64,000 nt of DNA. Origin: Trichinella spiralis. Its lineage: Eukaryota > Nematoda > Enoplea > Trichinellida > Trichinellidae. Below the pieces are notes generated by a model. The model saw only the letters and a program-made list of their open reading frames with translations. It did no database searches and had not been told where the DNA came from. The stretch spans positions 19,295,081-19,359,080 of the forward strand of contig CM012953.1 of NCBI GenBank assembly GCA_000181795.3, written 5' to 3'. Made by a program: the position numbers and the translations under genes. The number at the start of each line of letters is the position of its first letter. Positions within the stretch are counted from its first letter, which is position 1. Of this stretch, positions 22,834 to 35,394 are shown piece by piece.

Positions 22834-23484
22834 ATGGATTATGAAAAAAGAAAAAATTTGTTCAAAATAAAGTTTCCTTTCCGCGTTATCCGAATTAGAC
22901 CATCTTACATAAAAGATCAGCTGGTACATTTTGAAGTAAATAATCCGTCCGACTGCAGCATTGGTTACAAAGTTAGCTCAACTCGCAAGAACTCATTGGT
23001 TATCAAACCGGTGAGTGGTATTATTAAGCCAGAAAGCAAATGGAATTTTACGATTAAATTTTCCAAGCTTAAGGAACCAGATTTCGATTTTATCAGGGAT
23101 CGTTTGACAATTCACTTGGCAATAGTGCCTACTGATAAGACGTTTGAAAATCCGTTGCAGTTTTGGAAAGGCAGCGCTGGTCCACCAAAAACTTTCATTA
23201 CTTATCCAATTGACATTTTATACATACCAGAAGTTGAAGGAGTTTTTTGTCAAGACAATATATCCTCAATGGAAATGCAAAAAGGCAAATCTGAAAGTGG
23301 TGAATCAAAAATACAAGAAGCCGTTAAATTGGATCAGCCCTCTAATCCATCAAAGCCAACACGTTTACAACCTTTCACTTGCCAGGACACCAAAAATAAG
23401 AAAGGAAATGAAGCTAAGTTTTCAGAAAATTATAAAAAACAAGAGGATGACGAACAAGAAGAAGAAGGAAATGATGAAGAGTAA
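22834..23484 (+). CDS. MSP (major sperm protein) domain protein
   Basis: A single open exon of 216 residues. Residues about 10-85 fit the immunoglobulin-like MSP fold: FPFRVIRIRPSYIK, then HFEVNNPSDCSIGYKV, a lysine/serine strand, and VIKPVSGIIKPESKWNFTIKF. This matches the family pattern of a VxF/YKVK-type strand followed by VRPxxGxIxP. The remaining half is charged and ends in an acidic DDEQEEEGNDEE run. MSP domains occur in nematode sperm cytoskeletal proteins and in ER-contact proteins of the VAP type. No transmembrane anchor is present, so a VAP orthologue is unlikely. The lack of introns is common for nematode sperm genes (family knowledge). An AATAAA-type signal follows at about 23517. 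Confidence 0.8.
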   Translation: MDYEKRKNLFKIKFPFRVIRIRPSYIKDQLVHFEVNNPSDCSIGYKVSSTRKNSLVIKPVSGIIKPESKWNFTIKFSKLKEPDFDFIRDRLTIHLAIVPTDKTFENPLQFWKGSAGPPKTFITYPIDILYIPEVEGVFCQDNISSMEMQKGKSESGESKIQEAVKLDQPSNPSKPTRLQPFTCQDTKNKKGNEAKFSENYKKQEDDEQEEEGNDEE

Positions 23485-25628
23485 TATTTTAAATGCGCTG
23501 TGTTGTTGCAACTGAACAATAAATAGTAAATATGAAAAATACTAATCATTTCATTTAAAAAGTAATTCATGTGAAGCTGTGATTGCTAATTATTTCATAA
23601 ATGTACTTTTTTATTAATTATCATGGCTTGTTTACTTATTTGCTAATTAAGAGAACTTCAATTTTTTAGAAACTTGAAACTTATATTGTTGTAATTACAT
23701 AAAATGCTTGTCGCTGTTGCTGTCAGAGTATAGAAAAACTACGCCTGCCATAATTACATCTTTTACTAGTGCTGTCATATGTCATCACGTAGCATCTGCT
23801 AAAATTATGAACTTTTTTAACCGTGAGCTCGAATAGTTTATCTTTTTTAAAATTAAATTGTTGTTGTCACAGAGAGATCATGATGAGATGACCATCATGC
23901 CCAAGTACTTATGTAGTTTGTTTTACGCAAACTTTTGCACAGATATTCAGTAACTGCTGTCAGTACGATGAAGATGATGTAATTTGCTTTTCACAGTATT
24001 CCCAGTTGATGATACACCCATTTTCATATAAAACCACAGCTCTGTTTCACGAAAATTCATCATGAACTACGCATTACAACTAGAAAGTAGTGATTATTAT
24101 CATATATTGCATAATTACTGCAACTTGACCTGATATGTATTTATGAAACGGTTAACGATTGTTCTGTGCAAACAAAATTTCAGCACTGGGGTCAACTTAT
24201 ACCAACGGTACAAAAACGTACAATACAATTTTAAGTGAATATCAAGTTTCAACAAAATGACCTTTGATTTTTGCTTGTAAAGATGTGTTTTAATGTCTCA
24301 AAAGAGATTTCAAAAACCTTCATGTCAGATTTACTAAGTTAATTACAAAAGTAGCACCCTGACCTCAGTAGTTCAAGAGATGCTTAATGTATTGGCAGTT
24401 CGGTGATGATGCAGCTGTTATGATGACAAAATTGTGACATCAATAAAGAAAAATATAAGGGAAAATAACAGATAGTGCTAATTGTTACTTTACTGCAATT
24501 TTCAGCTGCTGTTTAGTGTTCCTATTCATTATCTGATTCCCCTAAAACTGGGATATATAATAAAATTCTGGAGATAGTATCACCCATTTTCTAAAAGCAG
24601 AAAGTTACCATAACGTCATAATCTTAACCACGCTGATAACCTTCGTTCCACTGATTAAAACCATATAATTTAAAGAAGAAATATAACAGCTGCAAATTAC
24701 TTATTGCTAGTAGATAAAATAGATGAAACAGCAATATAAGCAGAAGCTCAATTATGTTCAATTTAATTATCTGTGTCTTGAGTTGGAGCTAAATCACCAC
24801 AAAATGTTCTTTGCCATTAATACTGTATATGAGTATATGTATATAAGAAAACCAAATGTATGAACATAAAACTGATATATAAAATTGATATAAAAGTTAG
24901 GTAATGCAGAAGTGCTTAAAAGTAAACAATGAAATTTTTCATCTAGTGTAAACATACAATATGTATGGCTTCAGCTATTACTTCTAATTGTTAAATCATT
25001 ACTCAGTAAAAAATAAAAGAAAAGAAGAATTTAAACCAAATAATGAAATAAATTGCGCTCTTGTATATTTTCTGCGCTCAAAAATGTGTTTGGCGCTAAA
25101 ATAGCTAGATACTACATGGCACTTTATTAAATTGAAATCATTCTATAAAGGCTGTTTTCTTACTTTGCCTTACTGTGATCGCCAAAATCACTGAAATAAA
25201 TATAGTATAATAAAATATACAATAGAATAAAATTTGCCCTGTTAATAGTGATTTTTGAAATTGCCTAATTCAAATGGAATTCGAAACAATTTGCATAAAT
25301 ACATCATCTTCATCCAATGACTTTAAATTTAGTTTTAAACATAAAAATAGTTTTAAAAAATCTGCGTCAAGTTATGAAAGTTTTAAAGAAAATATTTTCA
25401 TCGATGAAACATTAACACTGCAGTCATTTATAGTTGTATCAGTTGATGAAACCCAGAGCTGTATATTACAATGAAAATCTTGCTCTAATACGAAAGTACA
25501 TGCAGAAGTTGCTTTGGAGTCCTTCATATTAAAAAAAATTATTTTACAGTCTGAAAATTCTTCATTTTTTTACTGATATACAATGTGACAGTTTTCATTA
25601 ATTTATTACTTTTCATTTTAAATTGATG
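23485..25628. other. no gene recognised
   Basis: About 2.1 kb of AT-rich DNA between convergent genes. Only short chance frames are seen, such as a 66-codon serine/lysine-rich one near 25274, with no resemblance to a family. Confidence 0.5.
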
Positions 25629-27288
25629 TCACGATTCAGCTAGCCAATATGTATAAAAAATCCAATATACAATATTAAAAAGAAAAAAAGTCATCGGAAA
25701 AGTAAACGCGGAAATTCGGTCAATTCTTTCTGCTGACATTTGATTAATACTCTCAGTAATGCTTGAAACTATAGGAATGCGATAGAAGAACGGTCGTTCG
25801 TTCTGGCACTTTGATGTGCAAAATTCTGTAACAGATGAAGATATTTTTTTAATTTGCTTCTGAGCTGTGATGTACCCTATCAAGGTAAGTTCAAGTAAAT
25901 TACAAAAAACAAACGTCATACAACTGAGCATCCAAACATCTATAACAAATTTCAATAAGAAAAACAGTGCGATAGTAATAAACAATCGAAAATATTACCA
26001 ATTGCCTTGACATAAGAAACTCGCGGAAGATTTTTGATTATATTTCCAAACTGAAAAGTCAAAGCTAATAATGTGTTTACTCCAAGCATAGTGCGGGCTG
26101 CCATTCCTGTTCCAAGATAAAATGATATCCAACTTATAAAAATAGCTAAATATGTTGGAAAATAAGCCTGAAGCATATACCACCCAATGCATCGACGAAA
26201 ATAAAAAGTAACTGTTAATTCATCCCAGTATCCAGCAGGATAGTCCTGAAAATATTGTCAACTATTATTTCATCATTTGAGAAAGGAAATAAAAATTTAC
26301 GTATGCAACTGCAGTGGTGTTGAAACTAACCAAATAGAAATCTGAACTTTTTACTGTAGACATGTACAAATATTCAGGTAAGCTATTTCCAACTGCCTCG
26401 AAGTGTTTTTTACGTTCTTTACTATCCAAATAAACTGGAAACGGAGTACTCCATTTCATGTGCACTTCTTCGTTGTTGTAGTTGAAACTTTCAAAAATAA
26501 GAAAACAGCGAACTGTATCCATTGGAAAAACAGTCAAATCCATGTCACATGGTCCTACAAGATTCATACGGTAACTGGTGAAAATATGACCATTGGAATG
26601 GACGACCATTTTTGCATTTGTAAACGGAGATTTGATAATTTTTGATTGTTTGCTATTTATGAAACATGTGTTTGGCTTCCATGGTAAATCCAAAAGTTCG
26701 TTGATAAACGTAATGTTGTTGTTGCAAGGGAACATCCAGTCAAAACGCAAACCAGAGTCGTACCATTCTTCATGTATAAAGGCACTTATCTAATAGTGAG
26801 TTTAAGAATTACATTGTTGTAGAAATGTAAATATTATTGCTTACTTGAAAATCAGAAGTGCTATCTGATATGGCAGCAATTTCTTGAACTCCAATCTTGA
26901 TGTCTACAACCAGTGGCGAATCTGAACTGGGAATTTTAAGTTTATCATAAGAACGCATCAAAGTTGAAACTATTGATTCATCACTGACGCAAGTTATTCC
27001 AGATTTTGCAATTTCTGTTACTGGAGCTATTTTATCAAATAAAAAAGCTTCAGTCGAAATCGGTGTGGTTGTTGCTTGTAGGCTTTCATTGTGCACGGTA
27101 TCACTGCTAGCATTTGTTGAAGAATCATTTATTATCCAACTGGTTTCAAAAATAACCTTTTCCAAGAAGAAAGTTCCATTATTGATTTCACTTTCTTTAT
27201 TTTCCGTATTATTCCAGTCAAAAGTAAAGCAAGTTAAGGCATATTTGATCACTAATGCCAAAAAAGCTGCTTGCATTTTAACAAACAT
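25629..27288 (-). CDS. Cys-loop ligand-gated ion channel subunit, probably anion type
   Basis: Four exons on the minus strand: 27288-26845, 26789-26301, 26245-25999, 25939-25629, in phase, giving 496 residues. A signal peptide ([14 protein letters not shown]) opens a long serine/threonine-rich N-terminus. The ligand-binding domain contains a loop-A variant [13 protein letters not shown] and the 13-residue Cys-loop [15 protein letters not shown]. Then come M1 ([20 protein letters not shown]), M2 ([18 protein letters not shown]), M3 ([20 protein letters not shown]) and M4 ([22 protein letters not shown]). The AAR before M2 corresponds to the PAR motif of GABA/glycine-type chloride channels, so anion selectivity is inferred. 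Loop A carries N where the family usually has D (WxPD). It resembles nematode lgc orphan channels; the ligand is unknown. The M3-M4 loop is short. Confidence 0.88.
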
Positions 27289-29413
27289 CACTAAATGATG
27301 AGTTAAATTTTAAAAATTCAAAATTGATGAATTTTAATAATAATAATTATTATTATTCTGATAAATATTCTTAATAATTGAATCGAACGTTGCTATTTGT
27401 TGCGTGCCGAGATATTAGCATGCTTGACAAAGCAAAGAATGGACAACGCGGAAATGTGAAATTGCAATGACTATTGGCTGAAGCTCGCTTACCACCAGAA
27501 AACACTCGCATGAGTTGGTGAAGAAAAAGGAAAATAATTTTGCACTAGAATGCTGACATTTAGACTCTTCGATTGATGTAAAAGCTAGAATAAGCCAAGT
27601 TAGAGTAAGCTGAAATTGAAAATTACTTAAGGGAAAATTCACTTGCTAAATAAGCGGAAAAACCTAATGAGCAAATGAATTTCTTGTATATTTTTCAATT
27701 TGTCCGTGAATTTTTTGCTTTTGCATAAAATAGCTTACTTGAACGAAACTATTTTATACTATTTTTAGCAAATTAACAATGTCCATTTTACAAAGACTTT
27801 TAATTTACAAATGCAAGGCAATACTTTTTTCAGTAGCAATAAAACAGTAAGCATGCATATATTTAAATTAAAATATATAAATTTATTTATTTATTCATTT
27901 ACTTCCTTTGCATGCACACACATATATATATATTTGCATCTACGTCATAAACAAAAAAATTTTTTCCAAAGATTTCGAATTGACAATAAAAACAATTTTA
28001 AATAAAATTTACATTTGTTTAATTGTTGCACTGTTTGATTGTAACAACTTTATTAAAAAAGTAAAATTTTAAATTGATTTTAAAAATTTATTTTGCAATA
28101 AAATTAAACTGAGGAAATAACTTTGTCATCAACAATTTGCCAAAATTGTTTACGATGCAAAAATTAAATCGTAAGATTGAGATCTGTACTGAGAAACATT
28201 TGAAAATCTTCTCTAAACTCAACATTGATTTGCATTGATTACCAATTATTCTATGCGGATCCAATTCATTATAGGTCTAACTTGGATCATTGGTCTTGAG
28301 ACAGTTTTTTCAAACAAAGCGAAATTTAATTTTGTTCATTATTTTCACGAAAATATGGTTCAAATATTGGCTTTTGCATTTGTTTCACATCAGTTGATAT
28401 CCTAATTTTGAAGATGCACCTCAGTTACATCTTTTATCGTATATTTTGAAAATGATGATGATGTATTTGGAAAATATCCTTGAGGAATTTGCATACATGT
28501 ATATATGCACTTGTTTATATATAATCTAATTTTATGAATATACATATTTTTATATCAAATCAATACTGAACCATTTTTAGTCTAACAAAGACCACCTACT
28601 TTGTACTTTTCCTGGTGATTGTTTTTCTTTACAGCCTCAACTGAGGTATAGCTGATGAGATTTTTTGCCAATTAAATGATGGCTAATATAGCTAATGTTC
28701 TTTTGATCAATTATCAAAACTGCTGAGGTCAACAGTATCAGGTCGAACGGCTGCAAAATGATAACTCTTTGTAATGAGGTAGAGGTTAACCTCAAAAGCA
28801 TGCCGCTGGTAATTATCTTATGTTTAAAGCTTTTTTTGTTTTCTGTATTGATTTATTTTGTTGTTCATTGTTTCTGTTTGACCAAAGTATTGCCGCGCTC
28901 ATACAACGCTTTCTCGCTTTGGAAAAAAATCATTTTTAATTTAATCAATTTTCTTCAATTGGATCGTCGCATCAGTTGCATATGCTTTCAAAATGAATAA
29001 TACATAAAATAAATAAAGAATGAATCTTTTCTTTTTTAATAATGACATTTTAAGAAATTATTCTTAAAGTAAAGAAAAACTTTAGCTTTGATTAAGCTTC
29101 AAAATTAAACTAGTGTTTTACAACTTCATTGTCCTTTTTTTGGAAGTGTGCATTTTTTGTTATTCCAAATAACTGAGGCAAAATTCGGTAAGATATTTGA
29201 ATAATTTATCATTGAAAGACTACTTTGCTTTTTTAAACATTCATTTAACACATGGCAAATAAGCATGCATTCCACTTGACAAGCAAAAATAAAAAAATTT
29301 CAAAAGCATACGGATATAGATATTTATTTACACATTTTATTTTTTCATTAATAACTGTATTAATTAACCGAGTACTGCAAACAACAAAAAGTTGAACAAC
29401 AAAATATGGCTGC
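27289..29413. other. no gene recognised
   Basis: AT-rich DNA upstream of the channel gene and downstream of the bHLH gene. It probably contains the channel promoter, but no motif can be singled out. Short frames such as the 80-codon one near 28758 look like chance. Confidence 0.5.
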
Positions 29414-29989
29414 TCATTTCGCATACTTCTTCTGCCTGCACGAATAACTGTTCTTTCTGGATACTTCATAGGCTACAATTTTGGCAAAATGTGAATCAGT
29501 AGCACATTCCATACTACCTTTTATCAACAACAGTTGCAAATAACGAATATACTGAATTGCCAGGCGAAGAGTTTTGATCCTAGCAACTGCATAATCATTT
29601 GGCAAATGAGGTATTTTCCCTTGCAAACATTGAAAAGCCTTGCGAATATTTTCACAACGTTCATGCTCTTTAAGAATATGACTAAGACGGCTTCGTTCAG
29701 TCCTGATCGACGGCTTCTTCCTTTTCTTTTCTGCTTCCGATGCTGCCAACGATTCATCGTAAAACGGATATTCCATATCAGTGACACAGTACGAATGCTG
29801 CACGTTGACATGCTGACACTGGTGGTAGTAAGTGGTTGAATTCAGAACCATATTATCAAATGGCTCACGCTTTATATGATTACAAACGTGAGGTACAACG
29901 GATGATGATGAAGAAGAAGAATGCATTGTTTCTTGATCAACTTTTTCAGAGAGCAGAGAGTGGACAGCGGGCAGTGCAGACCAAGACAT
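29414..29989 (-). CDS. bHLH transcription factor, HAND/Twist-like group
   Basis: A single exon, 191 residues from the ATG at 29989 (the frame stays open upstream without another ATG, so a further 5' exon is possible). Residues about 103-160 form the bHLH: basic stretch RLSHILKEHERCENIR, helix 1 KAFQCLQGKIPHLP, loop, and helix 2 IKTLRLAIQYIRYLQLLL. The IKTLRLAIxYIxYL helix is typical of HAND, Twist and related mesodermal class A factors. The glutamate needed for E-box (CANNTG) contact is present, but the basic region is divergent, with H-E-R replacing the usual R-R-R-type run. A serine run and a KREP motif lie N-terminally. It is likely a nuclear developmental regulator. The orthologue cannot be fixed by eye. 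Confidence 0.75.
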   Translation of the reverse strand: MSWSALPAVHSLLSEKVDQETMHSSSSSSSVVPHVCNHIKREPFDNMVLNSTTYYHQCQHVNVQHSYCVTDMEYPFYDESLAASEAEKKRKKPSIRTERSRLSHILKEHERCENIRKAFQCLQGKIPHLPNDYAVARIKTLRLAIQYIRYLQLLLIKGSMECATDSHFAKIVAYEVSRKNSYSCRQKKYAK

Positions 29990-30620
29990 CTCGACAAACT
30001 GCACTGACGACGACCAACAAGCACCACACGCACGTCCGCTCTTGCTCAGCACAGGAAAAGGCAAATCAGAAAGTAATATAACACAGCTGCTTAACTGAAG
30101 TTCAGCTTATTTGTCCAGACCGAATAATTAGCGCCAAGCGCGTGTCCGACCTCTTGTACTGATCCACTTGAAGAACCAACCAGCAGCAATTTATCCACCT
30201 CAGCTGAAGAGGATTAAGCGAATAAATCGCGTTTGGCGTCGACCCGAAGCGGCCATAAACACAGTCCTGCTTCGACCAGTGCCCACCCGCAAGTTCAACG
30301 GTCTGCTAGGTCAAAGGGCAAACGTCGCCATTCTGCTCGTAAGGCGAATCCTGGTGTAAAGCCGACACCGGAAAACTTTGCAAAACTTGAAACTATACAA
30401 CCATTTCTTTGTCTATTCGTATTCATGGTCATCACCACATACTGAATGAGAGGCAAACGCAGGTCAAGCATGCACGCTTCTTTTTTTTTACTTAATCAAA
30501 AACAAACTCATACTCAACTATTGCCCAAATTAATAATTATGCAAAAATTAAAAACATATTAATTGCACACTTTTTTTCAAGTGAATATATTTAAAGTATT
30601 TTCAAGTTTCAGCAAAAATT
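29990..30620. promoter_or_regulatory. 5' flank of the bHLH gene and 3' flank of DDX1
   Basis: About 630 bp, GC-richer between 30120 and 30370. Two overlapping short frames occur there with basic composition but no recognised domain. The high GC could reflect an unrecognised exon or the bHLH 5' UTR/promoter. Confidence 0.35.
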
Positions 30621-33600
30621 TCAACTGAGAGGATTGCAACGCAGCTGATGGTATGAAATTTGTGCTGCTTTTTCCAGCGCTGTTAATTCACTCACCGTAG
30701 TAAGCAATTCATTGGCGTGACTTTCATAATTGCTAGCTGGAAAAATAAGCACATGAACAACAAACAAAGTTAAGCATAATATCTTAAAAGCAAAAATGAG
30801 CATTCCAATTACCAGTCAGTTGTTTCTTATGACCGTAAACAACTTTCCCATCAAATTCATCTACCGGGACTTTGTAGAAAATATCAATCTGCGTAATAGT
30901 AACACCAAGATGTTCTTCAATTTCGCCAAGAAGCTTAGAAAAAAAATGAATTAATAATACAAACCGAATTCGCAGTTATTGTAGATTAAATTAAAGCAAA
31001 GCGAAAAGAAGCCCTGCAGCAAAATACCTGCATTTCATTGTACCAAATTGCGCAACCACCGTTTTCGACCAAATTTGTATTTTTACAAGACTTTCCTCTA
31101 CTAGGACAAGTATGATACCAGACCTGAAAAAACTGAATAGTAAAATGAAAGAAACAATTTCACACAAAAGCAAAATACCTTTTCCGGTACTGTAGAAACA
31201 AGTGAAATTGCTAGCCCCATTCTATAAAATAATATTAAACTTCAACTGCAAAAAAATAAACAAATTTCAAACCTTTCAGCACGGCCAACTCGTCCAATAC
31301 GATGCAAATAATTCGCTTTATCATCAGGTAATGTATAATTGATTACTAAATTAATGAAATGAAAAGTAAATCAAAGAAATAATTTTCAATCTGAATCGCC
31401 TTACCAAACGGTATGCCACGTATGTCAATGCCTCTTGCAGCTACATCAGTACAGATAAGAAACTGAACTTTATTATCCTTTGAAATAAGAAAACATACTT
31501 TTTTCTCTTTACAGAAAATTAAAATAATAACTACCTTAAACAACTGCAAATTATTTTTCCGTTCCGCGGGACTTCGATCACTATGCAAACAGACACAAGA
31601 ATATTTTCCTAAATTAAAAAATAGTTAAAAGATCACTTAATACAAATTAATACAAAAAATTCTAACCAACAGATGTTAGCCATTTTTCCAAATTATCACA
31701 ATCCAATTTTGTCCGACAAAAAATAAAGCACTGACTTATGTCATTCTTTTTGATTGCTTCAAGAATGTATACACCTTTCAAAAGTTTCACACCTTCGGAT
31801 AGCGTTTCTAACAAACGTATATTTTTTGATAAAATAAATTAAACTGTGATAAATAATGTAAAAATACCAGGGCTTTTCGTTCCAGGACGCACGTCATCAT
31901 TAAGATGAATATTATCTGTCTAAAAATCAATCAATCAATCAACTGCATAAATTTAATCTTATTGTAATTAATGCAATATTGCAAATGAACATAAAAATGA
32001 AAATACTTTAATACGAGCTTTAGAAGTAATCCATTTGAGATCCTGCACAGGATTAACCAATGCTACCTACAAAATAATAAAAACAGTAAAAAGATATATG
32101 TACTATTTAATATAACCATTTGTTTACCACGTGGTGAACAGTTTCAGGCACAGAATCTTGACCTTTTAAATCTATCCACTGTGGGAAATGCATAATTTTA
32201 TCCTTGAAATATATCGAATAAAATTTATGATAAATAGAATAGTAAATACTTACGGCTAAATTTTTTACATCCATATTATGCAATGTAGCAGAGCAAACAA
32301 TAATTTGCAAACGTTTCCCATCCACTGTAAATTTAGGCATTTCTGAATAAAGTTTATTGATAAATCTTCCATAACCTTGTTGCAGCAATCCGTCCTGAAA
32401 AATAAAATAGTAATATAATTGCATAAAGATGCGCAAAATAAATAATTTAAAAAAAATGTAAAATACCGCTTCATCAAGAACAAAAAATCGGATCTAAAAC
32501 ATTATTAAAATTTTAAAACATCATCGTTAAAATAAATACCAAAATCAAATACTTGTGATAAACTTAATTGTCCAGTTGAAATAAATTCTTCTATGCGACC
32601 TGGTGTTCCGGTGACAATTTCTACACCAGATTTCAAATGAACAATTTGTTCGTTTGCACCAACTCCACCAACAACAGCTAAATTTCTACATGAAAAGAAA
32701 ATTTATATAATAATTTGTTTACATAACATGTAAAATAAATAAATAAATAAATATGTTTAACAAAAAATATTTAAATATACACTTATAATAATAATTAAAA
32801 AACATTACCGAATTTTAGGATTGTCAAGGTATTTTTTAAACTTCTCCATTTGTTTGTCAGTTTGTTCTGCTAATTCACGAGATGGTTCAATGATGATACA
32901 CAAAGGAGCATTAGGCTTTGGTTTGGTATCCACTTTTACATAACCTCCTAAACAAAAACTTACTTTACATTATAAATTTATAATTTTTGGATCAATCAAA
33001 TCACTTAGAAATTTTGAATCAACGGTGCAGTCGTCTGAAGCTTCGCGTATACCAATGTAACCGCCAGAAGGAGGATACTTGAAAGGTTCAGATCCAAAAT
33101 TAAATTTCACTTCAGCATTCTAAAAAATATAAAGTTAATTCACATTTTATAATGATCCTATAAAAAACTGAAAATGACATAATATGTTTGAACATGACAA
33201 ACTTATAATGGAAATAATGATAACAAAATGAAAATTTAATAAACCAATTCTAACCTTCAAAACAATAGCAGGAAAGAAAGCAGAATTATCTAATTTTGTT
33301 GGAATAGAGAATGCAACAGGGAATATTTTTCCTGTAAAAATGCAAAACAATTTCAAGTTAATACTTGAATAAATATTGAAATTTCAAGCACCATTTCGAG
33401 AAAATTTCACTTCTCTGTCATCCAAATTAATGAAACAACCAATAACATCATTCAAGCCAAATGCCTAAAGTTTGAAAATTCAGTAATTCAATTTAGTTAA
33501 ATTAATAATTATACAAAAATTAAAAACATATTAATTGCACACTTTTCTTCACTTAGATAAACATAAATGAAAATATAAACGCAACAACCTCTCCATAATT

Positions 33601-34550
33601 GTCAAATTGCTTTAGATGGCTTTTTTTACCGGTGCCACCGTAACCAAAACCATATGCATCAGTTCCTCAAAAAAGAATAATAAGTTTAAAAACCATCTTT
33701 CAGTTAAACATGAACTTCACTCACCTAAATCTAGAGCAGCATCAATTGTTGAAAAACCAACGCGACATAAACCTTCATCAGTTATTTGAATTTCATAGTA
33801 ATATTTTCCTGTAATAAAACTTAATTCATTCAATAAACCTGTAACAAACCTGTCAAACCTTTTCCAGTAACGCCTTTTGTTGCACGCGTACCATGCCATT
33901 TCACTTCATCCCGACTTTGACACAAAAGACCATCCGGTGATATTGCTATATTATACATTCAATTCAATTCAATTCAGTTTAGTAATCTAATAATCGAATA
34001 AATCTCACCTATTGCGTCTCCTCGATCATATACGTTCAATATCCAGCTTTTAGCTTCTTATCAAATAAAAATAATATTAAAAACAAATTTACTCTGCAAT
34101 AAAACAAGAACCTGGTTTATGTTGTAAGGCACTCTTTGCCATTTTTCCACTTGTGGCATCTTTCAAAGCTTCCCAAACAATTTGCAATATTGGCAAGCAA
34201 AATGCACCTGTTTTACCACTCCCAGTTTCAGCAGCCTAATATTTAACAAAATTAATAAGAAAAATGAACAATTTAATAAAATATCCACCATAAGCACATC
34301 GCCACCCCCTAAAATCGCCGGGATTGCTTCTGACTGGACGTCAGTGGGTAATCTAAACAGCCAAAAGATCATCAATTACAAAACGGCGAATCAAAAATTT
34401 AATTATCAGAACAAAAATAATACAAAACCATACACCCATTCCATTTCATCTACAGCTTTAGCAATTTCAGATAAGACACCCATTTCTGAAAAAAAGAACA
34501 TAACAAAATATTATATTTAAAAATATAATCATACCTTCAAATGCGGTCAT
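30621..34550 (-). CDS. DDX1: ATP-dependent RNA helicase DDX1
   Basis: By my reading, about 26 short exons separated mostly by 40-90 bp introns. The start is ATG at 34550, in a 16-nt coding exon (34535-34550) that joins 34434-34485. The protein begins [20 protein letters not shown] and ends RCNPLS. As in all DDX1 proteins, a SPRY domain is inserted after motif I (AAETGSGKT), around [20 protein letters not shown]. Then follow Ia PSRELAEQ, Ib TPGR, II DEAD, III SAT, IV IFCRTK, V ARGIDI and [10 protein letters not shown]. It acts in RNA processing, tRNA-ligase complexes and RNA granules (family knowledge). The domain set appears complete with no missing motif. It is divergent from the FET gene. 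Confidence 0.95.
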
Positions 34551-35394
34551 TGTGAATGCCGAAACTTAATAACGAAGTTCTTTATAACGACTAAAAGAAT
34601 CATTATTAAATTTTAGAATATAATTATAAAAATTCTAAAACTGAAATATACATATATGTATGATAACTCATACATAAATACACAAAAAATATCATGCAAC
34701 TAATATGAACAGTAACAAACACTGTAATTAAAAAAGCAAGTAGTTTAATTCAATAATTAAGAAATCTGTATAGAAGATTCTCATCAACATTAATATATAT
34801 ATAATGTAATTCTAAATATAAAAATAGAGATTTAGAGAATACTGCACTTAAGATGAATTTTAACAAAAATTAAAAATAACCAAAAAGACGTGTTATACGT
34901 TAAATTTAAAACATTTCAAGTCAAAACATATGAATTAGTTGAATTTAAATGGATATTTAAATTTCCTATTCAAATAATTTCCTCAGCTTAACACTTTAAA
35001 ATATATAATACAACCTTTTCTGATGATTCTACTTTTTCATACGGTAATGAACATTTTGTTAGTTCAAGATTAGTTTCAGAAAATTAAAATTAAAAAAATT
35101 TTAAACTAAATGTAAAAAGTAAAATAATTATTTTTTGAGTTATTTTTAAATTTTTTGTGCAGTGTTGTTTCATATTCTTTCAGTTTTGAATGCAAAATTG
35201 AGAAAATAAGCAATAGGCATGACAAATAATTTAAAAGTTAATATTTTGATTTATGCTCGCAAAATTTACAAATAAATTAAAATAATTTATTATGAGCACT
35301 GCACATGCTGCTTTTTTATAATTGTTAGATGCACAGGTACATTTTTTTTGGATACTGTAATTGCTGATTGACGATGTGTCAGTAGTTATTTAGA
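34551..35394. promoter_or_regulatory. shared upstream region of DDX1 and the FET gene
   Basis: The only space between two divergent genes, about 840 bp and strongly AT-rich. It must hold both promoters and 5' UTRs. No TATA or initiator can be picked with confidence in this composition. Confidence 0.5.

Noticed and set aside
30168-30445. Overlapping basic frames in GC-richer DNA upstream of the bHLH gene
   Set aside because: Basic composition suggested a histone or ribosomal protein, but no family motif appears in either frame; kept only as flanking DNA.
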